A stretch of DNA of 64,000 nucleotides from assembly GCA_932521035.1 (NCBI GenBank), contig OW051492.1, forward strand, positions 372,001 through 436,000, written 5' to 3'. Below, piece by piece: positions 49,506-62,000 of the stretch. The position numbers and the translations under genes were made by a program. Source of the stretch: Oscheius dolichura. Lineage: Eukaryota; Nematoda; Chromadorea; Rhabditida; Rhabditidae. A model generated the notes under the pieces. That model had not been told where the DNA came from, made no database searches, and was given only the letters and a program-made list of their open reading frames with translations. Positions within the stretch are counted from its first letter, which is position 1. Each line of letters starts with the position of its first letter.

Positions 49506-50038
49506 TCTCGGCCGACGGCCGGCACAAGCCCAGTATCCGCGCCACGCGAGCCTCTCGGCCCCACGGCCCCACCCAAAACCGCTCCCACATCAATTTTCAC
49601 CGTCCATTTTCCATTCCATCAACCTCCCGGCCCCCCGTTATCGTTTTTCTCTGCCCTCATTAGCATATCCACGTCAATTGATGCCTCCTGTCTCCGTCTC
49701 CGGGGTAGTTGACCACCCCAGAGAGGGCAGGTGGCAACTGGGTACACCACTTCCGTTGGTCGTTTATCTTTTTCAACCTGTGCCGTTTTTCATTTCTCCT
49801 TTCCTGTACCTAACGATCTGTGATATTAAAGGTTTTCGGAAGTTGTGGGGCGGCCGGGGGAGGAGGAAATAGGAGGCGGGTTCCACTTTGGCGGGGGCCA
49901 CTATTCTTCTGTACATGTACTGGAGAACCTGACCCATTTAATATCTTCTTTTTCCCGTCAGGATCTGGCCAAGACAGGGTATTACCGTAAGAAACGCGAA
50001 GCCGCCATCAGTTAGTCTCTATCTTCCCTGCTGCGATC

Positions 50039-50470
50039 ATGTGGCTCATCATCTTGTTCCATGTGATGCTGATGGTGGCTGCCTTTGTTCTTCTTGCTAT
50101 GTCTTGGATCATTTTTGAAGAAGTCGAGGCCCTGACAAAGTGTATCCGTCAGCCGAAAGTCGTCTGCCAGCAAGCCAATGAACTTCTGCCCTGCATGGTT
50201 GGCCTTCACTGGTCCGTGACCATCGTCTGCCTCATCGCCGGTCATCCCTACCTGGCTCTCTACAATCTGCCCCTCGGCCTGCTCTACATCTTCCAATACA
50301 GGCAGCGGGTTCCCGACTCCGGCTACGGCTATCTCAATCCCATCAGATTCTATTCTCAAAAATATCTCAACGGACTTCAACACGTCTACCTCATCCTGTG
50401 CTTCTTTTATTTATTTTCCTTGCTAGTCTACTTTGTGAACATGGTGATGGACTTAATAAATGCCCCGTAG
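50039..50470 (+). CDS. Second cornichon-like protein, intronless
   Basis: The single-exon frame encodes 143 aa beginning MWLIILFHVMLMVAAFVLLA, a membrane segment. The next part (FEEVEALTKCIRQPKVVCQQ, then LPCMVGLHW) matches the cytosolic loop position of cornichons (xDELKxDxKNPxxxC pattern, diverged). The core NLPLGLLYIFQYRQRVPDSG followed by YGYLNPIRFYS is shared with the paralog at 42472-42906. The last segment has a hydrophobic run and ends LINAP, again like the paralog (LINAI). It was probably made by duplication or retroposition, since neither copy has introns while most genes here have many. The upstream sequence shows no clear acceptor next to the ATG. Confidence 0.72.
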   Translation: MWLIILFHVMLMVAAFVLLAMSWIIFEEVEALTKCIRQPKVVCQQANELLPCMVGLHWSVTIVCLIAGHPYLALYNLPLGLLYIFQYRQRVPDSGYGYLNPIRFYSQKYLNGLQHVYLILCFFYLFSLLVYFVNMVMDLINAP

Positions 50471-50578
50471 CTGTTCATTCCTGTCCATTTTTTTCATTTC
50501 CAACATTTTTTGTTGTATATTTGTTCATCTGCCGCTCCTGACTGCCTTTTCGTGGGTTTCAACATTTTCCATGACTTC

Positions 50579-50840
50579 AAACTGTCTAATTATGGCTCTT
50601 CTACCCATTTTTGATCTCTTTCCTGGTTATTTACTGCTCTGGGACAGCAAACTGTCTAACTGTGGCTCCAAACCTCTATTTTCCGTTTACAGTTCCCTCT
50701 TCTTCACGATACCCTTTCATTTTTCTCCTTCTACTGCTAATTATCCTATTTTTGGGTACAAAATGCTTCGCCGCGATTTGAAACAGTTTTACCGCCATTT
50801 GGAACTTTCCAGTGGCTTGAAACTGTCGAACTGTGGCTCT
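50579..50840 (-). repeat. Cluster of an 18-nt motif (three copies)
   Basis: Copies near 50580, 50650 and 50823 read [A/G]CTGTC[T/G]AA[C/T]T[G/A]TGGCTC on the plus strand. The reverse complement GAGCCACAGTTAGACAGC is repeated five times at 60196-60365. Confidence 0.6.
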
Positions 50841-53669
50841 CTGCCTTTTTTCCCTTACCTACTCCTTTGCTTACAATATATTTCCCCCTTTACCCTGCTC
50901 CTCTGCCCATTATAGTTCCCTCCTCATCCAAAGAAATCTCCCATTCTCTCTCCTTCTCCTCCAGCCAATTACTCATTTTGTACTCGTACTACTACTAGTC
51001 TCTCCCATTCTCTCCAGCCGCTCACTTGCTTATATAATAACCAGATCTGCTGCCAATTTTAACGCCTGGAGGGAAGAATGGAGATGCCCACTAATTGCAA
51101 CCGCAAAGTCACTTCTTCCTCCCGTCGCCTGCCCGGGGATAATTAACCTCGAGAGTGAGAGTAGCGACCCATTGTGTTTCGACTCTTTTCCGTTAGAGGT
51201 CTCCTCCATTTTTCCACCACCCCCTTTCCACTGTTCCCCCTTGCCCGATTGCCTATTAATGTCTCATCGTCCGTCCCCCCTCCTCTCCCGCTGTGTCAGT
51301 CTCTCCATCCCGTGTTGCATAGGATTTATAGCCGTTTTCACCTCCGTCCTTCATCCATCACCCCCCTCCTCGGGTCCCGGGGAGTTTCTACAGTAAGAAC
51401 AGTACATTTTAACCTGTACCAGTTAAGAAAACTAGAGACTGGAGGAGAAAGAGGAGGCGAATACGAATTTATGGACCGAAATGGCGCCTTGAGGTCTTTT
51501 TTACTTGACCGCCGTAGTTCCATTAGCCGTGTCAGAGTCGGGCGGCTGGACACAACCAGGGCCTCTGCGGCGGCGGCGACGAAAAGTTTTGTGTGAATGG
51601 AGTAGCCGTTCCACTACTTTTCGGTGACACTTTCTCCCACTGTCTTTTCTCTTTTCATTTTCGCACCTAGCACTCTTCCCGCTGCCTCCTCTCCATCATC
51701 TTCTCCCCCGTCCCCACCAGACGGCCCGTAATTTTTATGGCCGATTCTAAAAACAGGTCCTTCCCCCTCAAATGTCTCCATGTTTCATAAAATACGAATT
51801 CCTTGTCGGGAACGGGAGAGACGCTGATTGTAAATAATCGACGCTGTTTCCCTTCTATTGTTGGGGGTCAGTCGTCAAAAAAAGGTCTATTCTCTTCCAA
51901 TTTCTGACCAACTCCCCCCAAACACCTTTCAAAAACTGTTATCCTCCACACTTTTTGCCAAGTTTTCCAGTCTTTCTTTTCTTTGATTTTTATCTTCTAT
52001 CCGATTGAACCAACAGTTTCAGGTCCCTCCACGGCCGGTAGCCTCTCTCCATCGCGGCCGTCATCAACATCCCTTCCTTATCCAGGTGAGTAAGCCCAAA
52101 AACCCTGCTCTACAGTTCCAAGGGGGCCTGGATTCCATTTTTGAGATCGGGGCGGGACACAAGGGGCCACCTGGCCTCCTGCGAGCATTCCCAGTCTCTA
52201 ATGAGGGGGATCTCTCCTTCCTCTACAATTTCGGGAAGTCCTAGAAGCCATTTGGGGGCGAGGAAGGGGCCAGGGTATCCAGAGGGATCTTAGGTACCAG
52301 TTCCCTTCAGAGATATGGCTACAGGATATTTTTGTGTTGCGTGTAAAGTAAACAAAAATTAAAAAGAAGCTATAGCTGTTTGAAACCTGTTCGTATCATC
52401 TCGCTCGCCATCTGATGGCTGTTTACCCGAACAATAGGTACTTTTCGTGGGGGGCTTTCAGTTGCCATTTCCCTGTTTCTCTGGTCTCCTATAGTCAGAA
52501 AAAGTCTCGAAGAAAGTCGTGTTCCCCTAACCAGAACCAGATATTCTCCCTCTTCTCCTGATTAACAACCATTTTCCTCTTAAAGAAACCAACTTTTTCG
52601 AGTAGTCTAATCGCGGCAGCGAAGCTCTCATTAGAGACGGTATCCGCCTCCTCCCCCTCCTCCACTCCCTGTCCCCTCTCATTCGTTCTAGTTCCACTGC
52701 CGTCTGACCCCGGTTTGACACTTATCTCGAAGGCTGAACTGTACTTTACGCACTGCAGCTGATGCGGAAAGGGGCAGCAACGAGAGAAGGACTGGTTCAG
52801 ATAGTTTTGCACGGAAGCCAAGGCCACCACGAAGCTCAAGGGGTTACTGAACCGTGCTTTTCTACCATCTTCCCCTTTTGGCGGTTCCAGTCCGTTCCCC
52901 TCGAGACCATCAGCTGTCTAACTGTGGCTCTTCCATTCCCCCTACCCTGGAGACGAAAAGCTGTGTGTGACCCCTCCTCGCGCACTTCTCCTCCTTCCTT
53001 ACACTTTCTGCTGCCCATTAGGACCAAACAGCTGCTTACACCTAGGGCACACTGGTCTTTTTTACCAGGAGGAGCTGTGAAAGAAAGTGCTACAATTAGA
53101 CAGGCGGCCTTCCTCCTCGCCGGTAGAACTCATTATCGCTGATGGCTCGGACAAAGGGAATCCATTGGAACGGGCGGTAGATGGGTTTGGACAAGGACAG
53201 GAGGCTAATCGTTGCCATCTCTCTCTCTCTGTCTGTTTTACGAGGAAAGGCAATCAACCGCGTGGGAAGGAAGCCGAAAACAGTCGCTACTCTCTCTCTC
53301 TTCCCTTTACTACCAGCTGATATCATATCAATCGACTTCCCCGTTCTGTTGCCTTCTCTCCCCTGCCCTAGCTAACGAAAGAGGGGAGTTGAGTCAAGGG
53401 GCCGGTGACTCACTGGACCCTGAGGAAAAGGAAAACACAAACACATCATTTACATATATTTCTTGCTGGTCACGCCATGACCTCTCTGAAAAACAAGAAT
53501 TAAGAAAGCCAGCTGGTACGTGTCTTCAGCTAAAAACTGACAAGAGTTGTGATTGATCGGGCACGGCGATCAGATGTCCGGCAGACGCGGAACTGGTTGC
53601 TAATATGTTGACCTTTGAGTCAAAGGTGGCAGCTAGGGCCTTCTACTCTTTCCCCTACCTGTCGGCTTC

Positions 53670-53700
53670 CCGCTTCTGCCCCCGTATAATCTCGGCAGCT
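53670..53700. repeat. Solo arm of the foldback element family
   Basis: Left-arm core CCCGTATAATCTCGGCAGCT is present; no right arm follows within 120 bp. Half copy, intergenic. Confidence 0.65.
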
Positions 53701-56090
53701 GCTTGTCCTCCTTGTGTTCCAACCCGTCACTAATCCTCTTTTTTCCCTCTTCCCGATATTTCTCGGGATCTGGCCCCTCATTGCACTTCAGCTGAGTCAT
53801 ACCAGTTGCAAAATCCTCCTCCCTCGTCTGCAGACAGCTTTTTGCCCCTTTCTGCAGCCAGTCGAACAGCAATGATCGCTTAATTTGTGGCGGCGATTTT
53901 GTTGTCTGTTTTCCCGTTTTCCGTTCCTTCCAAAATCGACCTTTTTCCAGAAAACAACCGGGGTCAATGTTGTTTATCGGAGGTAATTTTCCTAGTTGTT
54001 TTCGCCCGGGCTCCTTTCTCGCTTTCGTAGGAGAAATATGGATAAAGAAACTGTTTATCTATCTCGCCACAATCGATTTATTCCTTTTCCTCCCGCTTTC
54101 TTTTTGAAAATACAGGGGCCAAATTTCATAAAAATTTGAAAAAGGGCTTCTAGACTTCTTCAGGGGCCCACAGATTCCCATTTTTGTAGCAAAAACGATC
54201 TCCATTGACCAAATCCCAGTATAAATCCCTGATACACCTTCTTCTAGGGTTCTGGGTCGCCAAGAGCTCTCCCATTAGTCTACTGAAGATTTACTGTGGA
54301 AAGCGGGTGGGGGTGTTCTTTTCCAAAAATAAGGGTGCCGTACCAAGGTCCAAAAATCTTCCGCGCGGGACCTTTTGAGCAAAAGTGGTTGGAATTTTCA
54401 ATTTCGTCCGAGTTTTCTCCACCGTTTCCCAAAATGACCCGAAGCACGGATCCAAAAATGTTCTAGAGCGTCTGGAAAGAGAGAGGAGTGGGTTTTTATA
54501 TTCGATCTGAACAAAGCTTTTTCCCATGGATAATGTCTTTTTTCCCTCGTCCTATTCTCCCCACCCTGTATCGAATCGAATCTAATCGCAGCAGCCCGAT
54601 GTCCTTTTCCCAGCTCCGCTAGACGAGAAAGAAACGGAGCCTCCTCCATTCAAATATATCCCCTTCCGTCCCCCCTCTGGTTATCAATACCATGGCTCTT
54701 TTAAGGCGCCGCTGTGTCTGTTTCTGACCCCGTCCTCCTCTCCTATCTCACTTCCTGTGTTCCCCTCTGTTTGCCTTCGTTCCTTGTTTTTGGGCTAGGT
54801 ATAATTGAGTCATTTCTCTTCTCTCCTGCCTCATGGAGACAGCGAAATTTGTGTGAGAGGCAGTGGCTGAATAAGCTTTGTTTTGTCTGGCCATGGGGCA
54901 CAGATTCGTCATTTTTTTCTCTCTTTCCTTTGATAAAATTGGATTCTGAGAGTACAAACGGGCGAATCATAAGCAGCAGAACCAGAGATTGCTCCCCATC
55001 TTTTCCCTGAATCCTGGGGTCAAAATCCATTTGATGGAAGGACAAGATAATCACCTAATGGATGTTACACACCGCTCTTGATAGCCCATCACGATCTTTT
55101 CGTTATTTTTGAGAGCCGTAACTTGATAGAAAGGGCTACAGTAATTTAAACTTCAAAACAAGGTCCTAAAGCTACGTTTCGCCACGAAAAATCCTGGGGA
55201 TCGTATTCCGGCGCTCTTCGAGGTCCTGGGCAACTTCTTGTATCCCCTACAGTCTGTATACTGTATTCTAAGGAAGCTTATAGTCCGCTCCAGCCTGAGG
55301 TTCCTTCGCTTCGGGACCATTTGGTAATTTAACCCATTTTCCGTTAAAGAGCCCCTAATATTCAAGTTCGAACCTAAAATCCCTTTCCCTGGGGTCGAAA
55401 GCGGCCTACAGTAGGCTTTAGAGGGCGCCTTCAAAGTCTAGAATCCTTGTCAGAGGTCCCGAAGCGAATAGAAGACTTTAATTGGGAAAACAAACAGTTT
55501 AGCAGTCGCTTGAGGTCCAAAATTCAAATCCCCGGGATCCCTACAGTTTTTAAAGGACCGAATGCCTCGAGGATCTAACACCCCCAGTCCCCTATCCCTA
55601 ATCAGCTGGGGCCGAGCTCCCGCCCCGGTTCTGTTCCTTTTGTCCACACGTGGTCGGGAGAGACAGAGGACTTCCTCCTCCCTCCTCCCTCCCCTGCCCC
55701 GACTGACCAAGTGTCAACTGCGGTCATTCTGTTCTTTTTCCTCTCCAATCTGGACACTCTCTCGCCGTTTTGGCGCTTCCACCGGGTTGGGGGTTGCCAG
55801 CCAGAGCCCCGCCTCTTTCTCTCTCTCCTTCGCACAGTTCTTCTCCGGGGCTGCCCCCTTTTGCCAATAAATACACAGACACAGAGAGAGAGAGAAAGAC
55901 AATTCGATCAATCTCCTCCCCCTCCGATACTTGTTACTTTCTTGATTAGCCATGGTCCACATTGATTGATGACCCCTGCCAGTCTCAGAGCTCCGAGTCA
56001 TAAAATCACCCTCCTTTAGTCACCCTCTCGCGTCTAATCTCGATATTTTTCAGGCTATTGATGGCTGACAGGACAAGCTGCTAGTATCAG

Positions 56091-59000
56091 ATGGATATAT
56101 TTTTATTACTTTTCTCGACGCTAGTTTTTATTCTGCCGCCGACAACCGGCAACCATCTCAACCGACGGCCGAAGCAGACCGTCAATGCAGGTGGGCCCGT
56201 CCTTTTATTCTTTCCATTTTTGAAAAGCCGCCATACAATTTCCTTTTTAAAGGAGGATCCTTTCCTTTTTTTCTCATTTAACTCCAGAAAAACAATCCCA
56301 TTTCGCTTTGTTTTCCTCTTCCAGTTCGGGAATTTGGGTTTATTTTGCTCCCGGCACCCGTAAAACCTCGGCAGAATTATTTCCTTCCTTGTTTTTCCCC
56401 TGCCGAGGTCGTACAGGTGCGAAATTAGCTCTCAAGTTGTTGAACTCGTAGTTTTGACCCAATTTTGGGCCCGACCACTGTCCGCCTCCCTTATTTGACT
56501 GAAAATGTGCCCCGTTTTCAAGAAATTTAGAGATTTTCTAAAGAAAGAAACCGTAAAGTAGCCTCTCTCCCTGCCCACCGGGTGCTCTACTCCTCCCCCA
56601 GCCCTCTTCGTCACCATCTCCCCACTCTCCTGCCCGTGGTTTCTATTTTTGACCTGACTCATTTTTCGAACACGGCAGGGGTCAGAGCCAAGTGTTTCTT
56701 TTGTCTTTGGCGCCAAAAACAATTCGTCCCTAGACGGTATCAGGACGCGAGGAGGATAACATGACCCCGGGTTATAGCAGCCGAATGAGGTTATGATTAG
56801 AGAGAGAGAGAGGGGGAAGAGTTGGGTCAGGGGTCAGATCGTTTGATTTAAACCATAACCTTGTAGTTGGCGAGGGAAAGAGACAAGATTTTTTGTCTAG
56901 ATAAGGGAAAAAACTCGTAGACGATGGAAAACCGAAAGTGCCCTCCTAGGTCCCCCTAAATCTCCCTCAAGTAGACTCGTTCCTCCTCCTGCCCCAATCG
57001 GAACGGTATACCTTTTTTTGGCACGTCTTCAGCCCTGCCAATTAGCGTGACCACTCGTGCCCGTAATCGTTGCCGGTCTTCTCTTCTCTCCATGGCCGCC
57101 GTCCGTCCGTTACACACCGGTGGCCTCCCCTGGCCGAATACATTGTGTGTGTGTGTGTCGGCTGCCAGGTCCCCCCTCTCCTAAACATTACACACCCGGG
57201 TTAATCCAAAGGACGAAGGAACACCATTAACGATAAGCAACTGGTTGATCTGTCTGGCTGTCTTAAGTGACCCCTAGAGCCGGCGGGCCCCCCAGCTATC
57301 TCCAACCCAAATCATTGTGTATCGCGTGGTAGAATCGGCTTGTATCGCGGTTCGGAATCTATCTCGGCCGCGGTGTTCCCTCAGATGCGAACAAGTGTGG
57401 ACAAGAATACCCCCAGAGGGATCGGCCCCCTGCCCCATAAGTATGTAAATGGGGGCTAATCAGGAGTCTCCCTCTACTCCCCCAATGGGAGACAATTTTT
57501 GACAGATTACGGCAACGAACGGAAGGGAAAAAGCCCCCCTCTTTTAACACCATTTTCCTTGAGGAGAAGTGGTACTTATTTCGGGTTGAAATGGCCGTCC
57601 CCCAACTTTTAGCCCCCGACCGGTTCCTCTCTTCCCTCTCCTGCTCATTAGGCTCCTTTTCGGTAGCTGGGGGATTGGATAAATGATCCCCTCCATTTCC
57701 GGAGGTGGCAGTCGGCTTCATCTAAAACGATACGTGACGCAACGGGTCATCATCACCCGATTGTGTCAGGGGGCCGAGAGGGAGGAAGGAACGGGCATCT
57801 GGTGCTGATGACGGGAGAGGGGGAACGCTGTAAATCTATCTGTTGAGCTATTAGACCAACAATAAAAAAGGAGAGGAGATAGAAGAGTGCTGGGGGCCAG
57901 CACGGGGAGATTTTCCCACTCCTTATGACCCACAGTTCCCACAATTTGGAGCAGCTCTCAAGTGTTTTCCCCCCGCCCTCTTCAGCCCACAGGTAATAAT
58001 TATTAGAAGGGAGGAGCCCCCTCTCGACTAATCCCAATGGGATGACCCCCAGGAGGTGACAAAAGACGGTAGGGCCCCCTTCTCGTCGTCGGCAGTCTTT
58101 TGTCCCGGGGAGGTAGGGGAGAAGAGGCAGAGTCACCGAGGGGCGACCCTGAGGCGAACAGCGGGAAGTCTAACCATCTGGGAGCGGATAGATGGGGAGC
58201 TGGTTGTGACTGTGGCAGACAGTATGGTCACTCACAGTGGGGAGCCCCGAATGGGAGGTAAAAAACGAGACCTAGATCTGATTTTAATGAGATGGGAATG
58301 GGAGAAGGCAGGCCTCAATTTTCACCTAGACTCAAGGGGTCCCAAAGCGATTGTAGCCAAGAGTAAGACATTCGTTCCGGGATCCAGTTGACTCCCTGCC
58401 CAGTCGCCGTTAAAAAGCACTGCCCTCTGTCCACCCTGGCTGTTGAAAGTTTATGATCGGTAGGGATGGACGGCGGCATGTAATTTGTCAAATGGACTTC
58501 GGATATAAATCCCCTTTCTTCTGGGCTCTCTCCCATCGTCTGTCCACTAGCAACTGGCCCCTCTCCCCCTGTTGTAATCACTAAGCTACAAGACCCATTT
58601 GAACGGGCATCAATCAATAGCTAGGAGTCTCTCCTCCCCCTTTCTGGCTGATTGCCAAAAATGAAGTCCTCCTTTCCCAGAAAAGCAATGGGGCGAAAAG
58701 TGAAAGAGAACAGGAGAGGGGAGAGAATCATCCCCCGTTAAGTGCCCTATTGCGGGAAGTGTGTCGAAGGCGACGCGCGGAACGGTAAGGTAATGGAAGG
58801 AGGACCTTGGTTTACCCATTTGTAAACACTCACGCCACACTGGGACCCGTGTGTCTGTCTATTGTGAGAAGGAAATGAGGGGGGTCAGAGTGCCGTCTGT
58901 TGCGTAACAGGTTGACGGAAGTGGTCGAGGGCACGCAGGGGGAAACATCCCCCTAAAACATCCCAAATCCTAACCTTTACCCTCCTCCCCGTAGCCAGGG

Positions 59001-62000
59001 GCAGGCAGTACTTTTCCCTGCCTATGTGAATCAACTGACCCTCCCCTTTGATTTGACCGTCGGCCACCGGCTAAAAAACGGCCTTTGGTACTGAGCCGCC
59101 GGCAGAAAAAGATCATAGGGACGACGAGGGGGATTTTGGAGAGTTTACGCTGATTTGGACACGGGGGACTTTTTTGCAGCGACCCCCTCATAAACCTAGA
59201 AGTTTTACACAGTCAGAGGGAGGCTCTTTTTACTGGCAGCAATTAGCCGGGGGAACTATTGGGAGGGGGCAAAAAATACTGGGTTCTCTCCTCATTCTAG
59301 TACTAAAAGGGCTTTTATCCACCCCGGTTGAAACAATTTCACTTTGCTTAAACGGAATAGCGTGACTGAAAGCTCGTGTGAATTCATAAGCGACCTCGTT
59401 GATAGGTGGAGAAGATCACGAAAGTGTATAGCTTCAAGATTTCCCGAAACTTTGGGGTTCAATGGACTAAATCCTTATTTTTCAGTCGGATTGGGACATC
59501 GTTTCGGTGGAGAAGGAACACACCCGGCGGATGAGAGCGACCACTTCAAGTTGCTGGCATCTGATGGGGATTCACTTCTAGTTGGAGCCAGGTGAGGATT
59601 TTGGGCTTTTTGGAGTCCTGAAACGATGGTAGCCCCCCTTTGGATGACCTCTATACGGCCAGTTTTGATTGCCAAAAACACGGTGTTCCCCTGCCTAATC
59701 CAATTAAAAGGCCGAGGGGAAAGAGGGGTCATGTTGACATATCATTTCCTTTATTGGAATCCATCTCCTCCCCGGCCGGACCGGGCCGACCTGTAAAAGG
59801 ACAGGACAGCTGTTACTTATGCTAATCTTGGTGCCATCCACCCCCATAAGAGGTGGAGGGGGCCCATCAATATGGAGAATTCACACATCTGGCCACATCG
59901 TTTATGTTATTAAAGAGGCGGCGGGGAGAATCCTTACAGTACCTGCCTGCCTGCCCCACCCGAGAATTAGTAGGATTTGCCAATGGGTCAGTGACCGTGC
60001 GCACTGCAAATTGGAGGGAGGCCGGGAGGAGAGGGAGGAGAGGAGATAATTAGAGGGAGGGGGCATCATCTACAGACTATGTGTGTGTGCCGGACTGTAG
60101 AAGGTCATTTCAGGAATGCCGTTTACAATCTATCCCTCAGCACTCTCGGAGTCCATCATGTGAGTTTTAGGGGTTGGAGAGGGATTGCGGGAGAGACACA
60201 GTTAGACAGCCACCTTCAAAACATACTGAAAAACGACCCCAGTTAGACATGAGGGGAGCAGAGAGCGGCTACAGTTAAACAGCCAACCTTTTATTTTTGT
60301 ATTCAAAGGCCACAATTAGACAGCGGGATCTAAAAACTACAGAATAGAGCCACAGTTAGACAGCCGCCTAATTCTGTTTGCTCTGGAATCACTTCCCACG
60401 ACTACGTCGTCTTCTCGGCTCGCCCTCCCCTCGCTCTCTCTGTTTATATACAGCTAAATCCTCTGCTCATAAATGGTGCCTTGAGTAAGCCAATAAACAA
60501 ACGGAACGCCTGTTGAGAAAGTAAACTGACAATGGATTGGCTTGGTTTTTAGAAGATCGACTGGCACGCTCCTGCTGATGTGATAGAAGAGTGTCTGATG
60601 AAGGGGAAGAGTAAAAGCGACTGCCAGAATTATATTCGGGTCCTGGCACGGCAGGCTAGTGGCCGGTGCCTGATCTGTGGAACCCATGCATTTGCTCCGA
60701 AATGTCGGGAATACATGTACGATGGAGCGGAGCTTAGGAATAGGCGACAGTTCGACGGAGTGGTCAGTTTTCCCTTCAGGACCCTATAAAACGGTTAATT
60801 CTAGGGAATCTCCCCCTATGACCCGAGAGACAACTCGACGGCCTTGTTCATCCCCGAAGTTAATGAAATCTACACCGGGACAGTGTCCGACTTCGTGGGA
60901 AATGACCCCCTAATCTATCGGAAGAAGATCGACAGTGAAAAAGATGTCGGCCTCAGGACGAGTCGCAGCGATGCCCGCGTCCTCGACGGTAGGGAACCGC
61001 TCTTTCTTTTTTCCAATAAATCCATTCAGGACCCAATTTTGTCGGGACCTTTGCCTTTAAGGAGCATGTCTACTTCTTCTACAGGGAATGGGCCTCGGAG
61101 GCGTTGGATAATAACGAAGAACGGACGGTAGGTGGATGAGAAGAGTGATAATTATGGCACATCTGACGCTCTCAGGACAATCTGCGCCAAAATCTCCTTT
61201 CTCCTCGATCCTAACAGAATTAGCACAACAAATTGGGCACTTTTGTAGATTGGATATGAGATAACTAATGAAGTGGATTGGGGAGAGACTGGGAAGGTCG
61301 GGGGACCTTCATTATCCTGCACCCGTAGAATCTCGGCAGCGGAAGGAGAGATAATTGGGGGGCACACGAATAAAGGTGATTCGGCTGCCGAGACTTTACG
61401 GGTGCAGCCGCGCCCCAAAGCTAACCCTCCTAGGGTGGGTTTAGCCCCGGAAAATGAGATCCACCTACTGTAATCCAATTTCTACCCAGAATACCGTACT
61501 TTAATTATAACATTTCCAGGTCTATGCCCGGGTCGCCAGAGTCTGTAGAAATGACCGAGGAGGAGCCCGCCCGGCCAACGAGCGCTGGACCTCGTTCATC
61601 AAGGCCCGACTAAACTGCTCCGTCTCTACAGTTACCCCCTTCTATTTCAACGAATTGAGTAAGATTTTCTTCCATTCAAGAGTCTAATTTCCCCGTTTAG
61701 AATCCGTTTCGGAGCCAATTCCCTCAGGAGGTGACCACATAATCTATGCGGTCTTCGCCACCCCGGATACTGTCCTCCGGATGAGCGCCGTCTGCTCCTT
61801 CTCGATGAAGAAAATCCGCGAAGAATTCGACTACGGCACCTTCAAGCATCAGAGGAGTTCCAGCTCGATTTGGGAGCCCTACCCGCGAAATGAGATCCCC
61901 AAGCCGAGGCCAGGCAGCTGTGTACCGGATTCGACCAAGCTCCCGGAGGCTACGGTCACCTTCGCCACGAGGAATCCTCTCCTTCACCGGGCTGTTGAAT

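Larger units (their letters stand above)
42907..50038. other. 7.1-kb pyrimidine-rich region without a supported gene
   Basis: Lies between the divergently transcribed cornichon-like genes. The plus strand is rich in CCTCC and TCTTC. I find no exon chain or domain. It contains foldback elements at 45334-45430 and 46282-46381, a CCTCCTCG-type tract at 47200-47440, an AG microsatellite at 47569-47590 and a tRNA-derived element at 49428-49505. Sequence at 43090-43430 resembles other dispersed-repeat copies. Confidence 0.5.
50471..56090. other. 5.6-kb region without a supported gene
   Basis: Upstream flank of the semaphorin gene. The plus strand is rich in pyrimidines. It contains three copies of a GCTGTCTAACTGTGGCTC-like motif at 50579-50840, one at 52910, one reverse copy near 53088, and a solo foldback arm at 53670-53700. 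A minus-strand frame at 52495-52839 has somewhat protein-like composition but no exon chain. Confidence 0.5.

Noticed and set aside
52495-52839. 114-codon minus-strand frame ending FWLGEHDFLRDFF
   Set aside because: Composition is somewhat protein-like, but there is no acceptor near its start, no neighbouring exons and no recognised motif. Expression data would be needed to reopen it.
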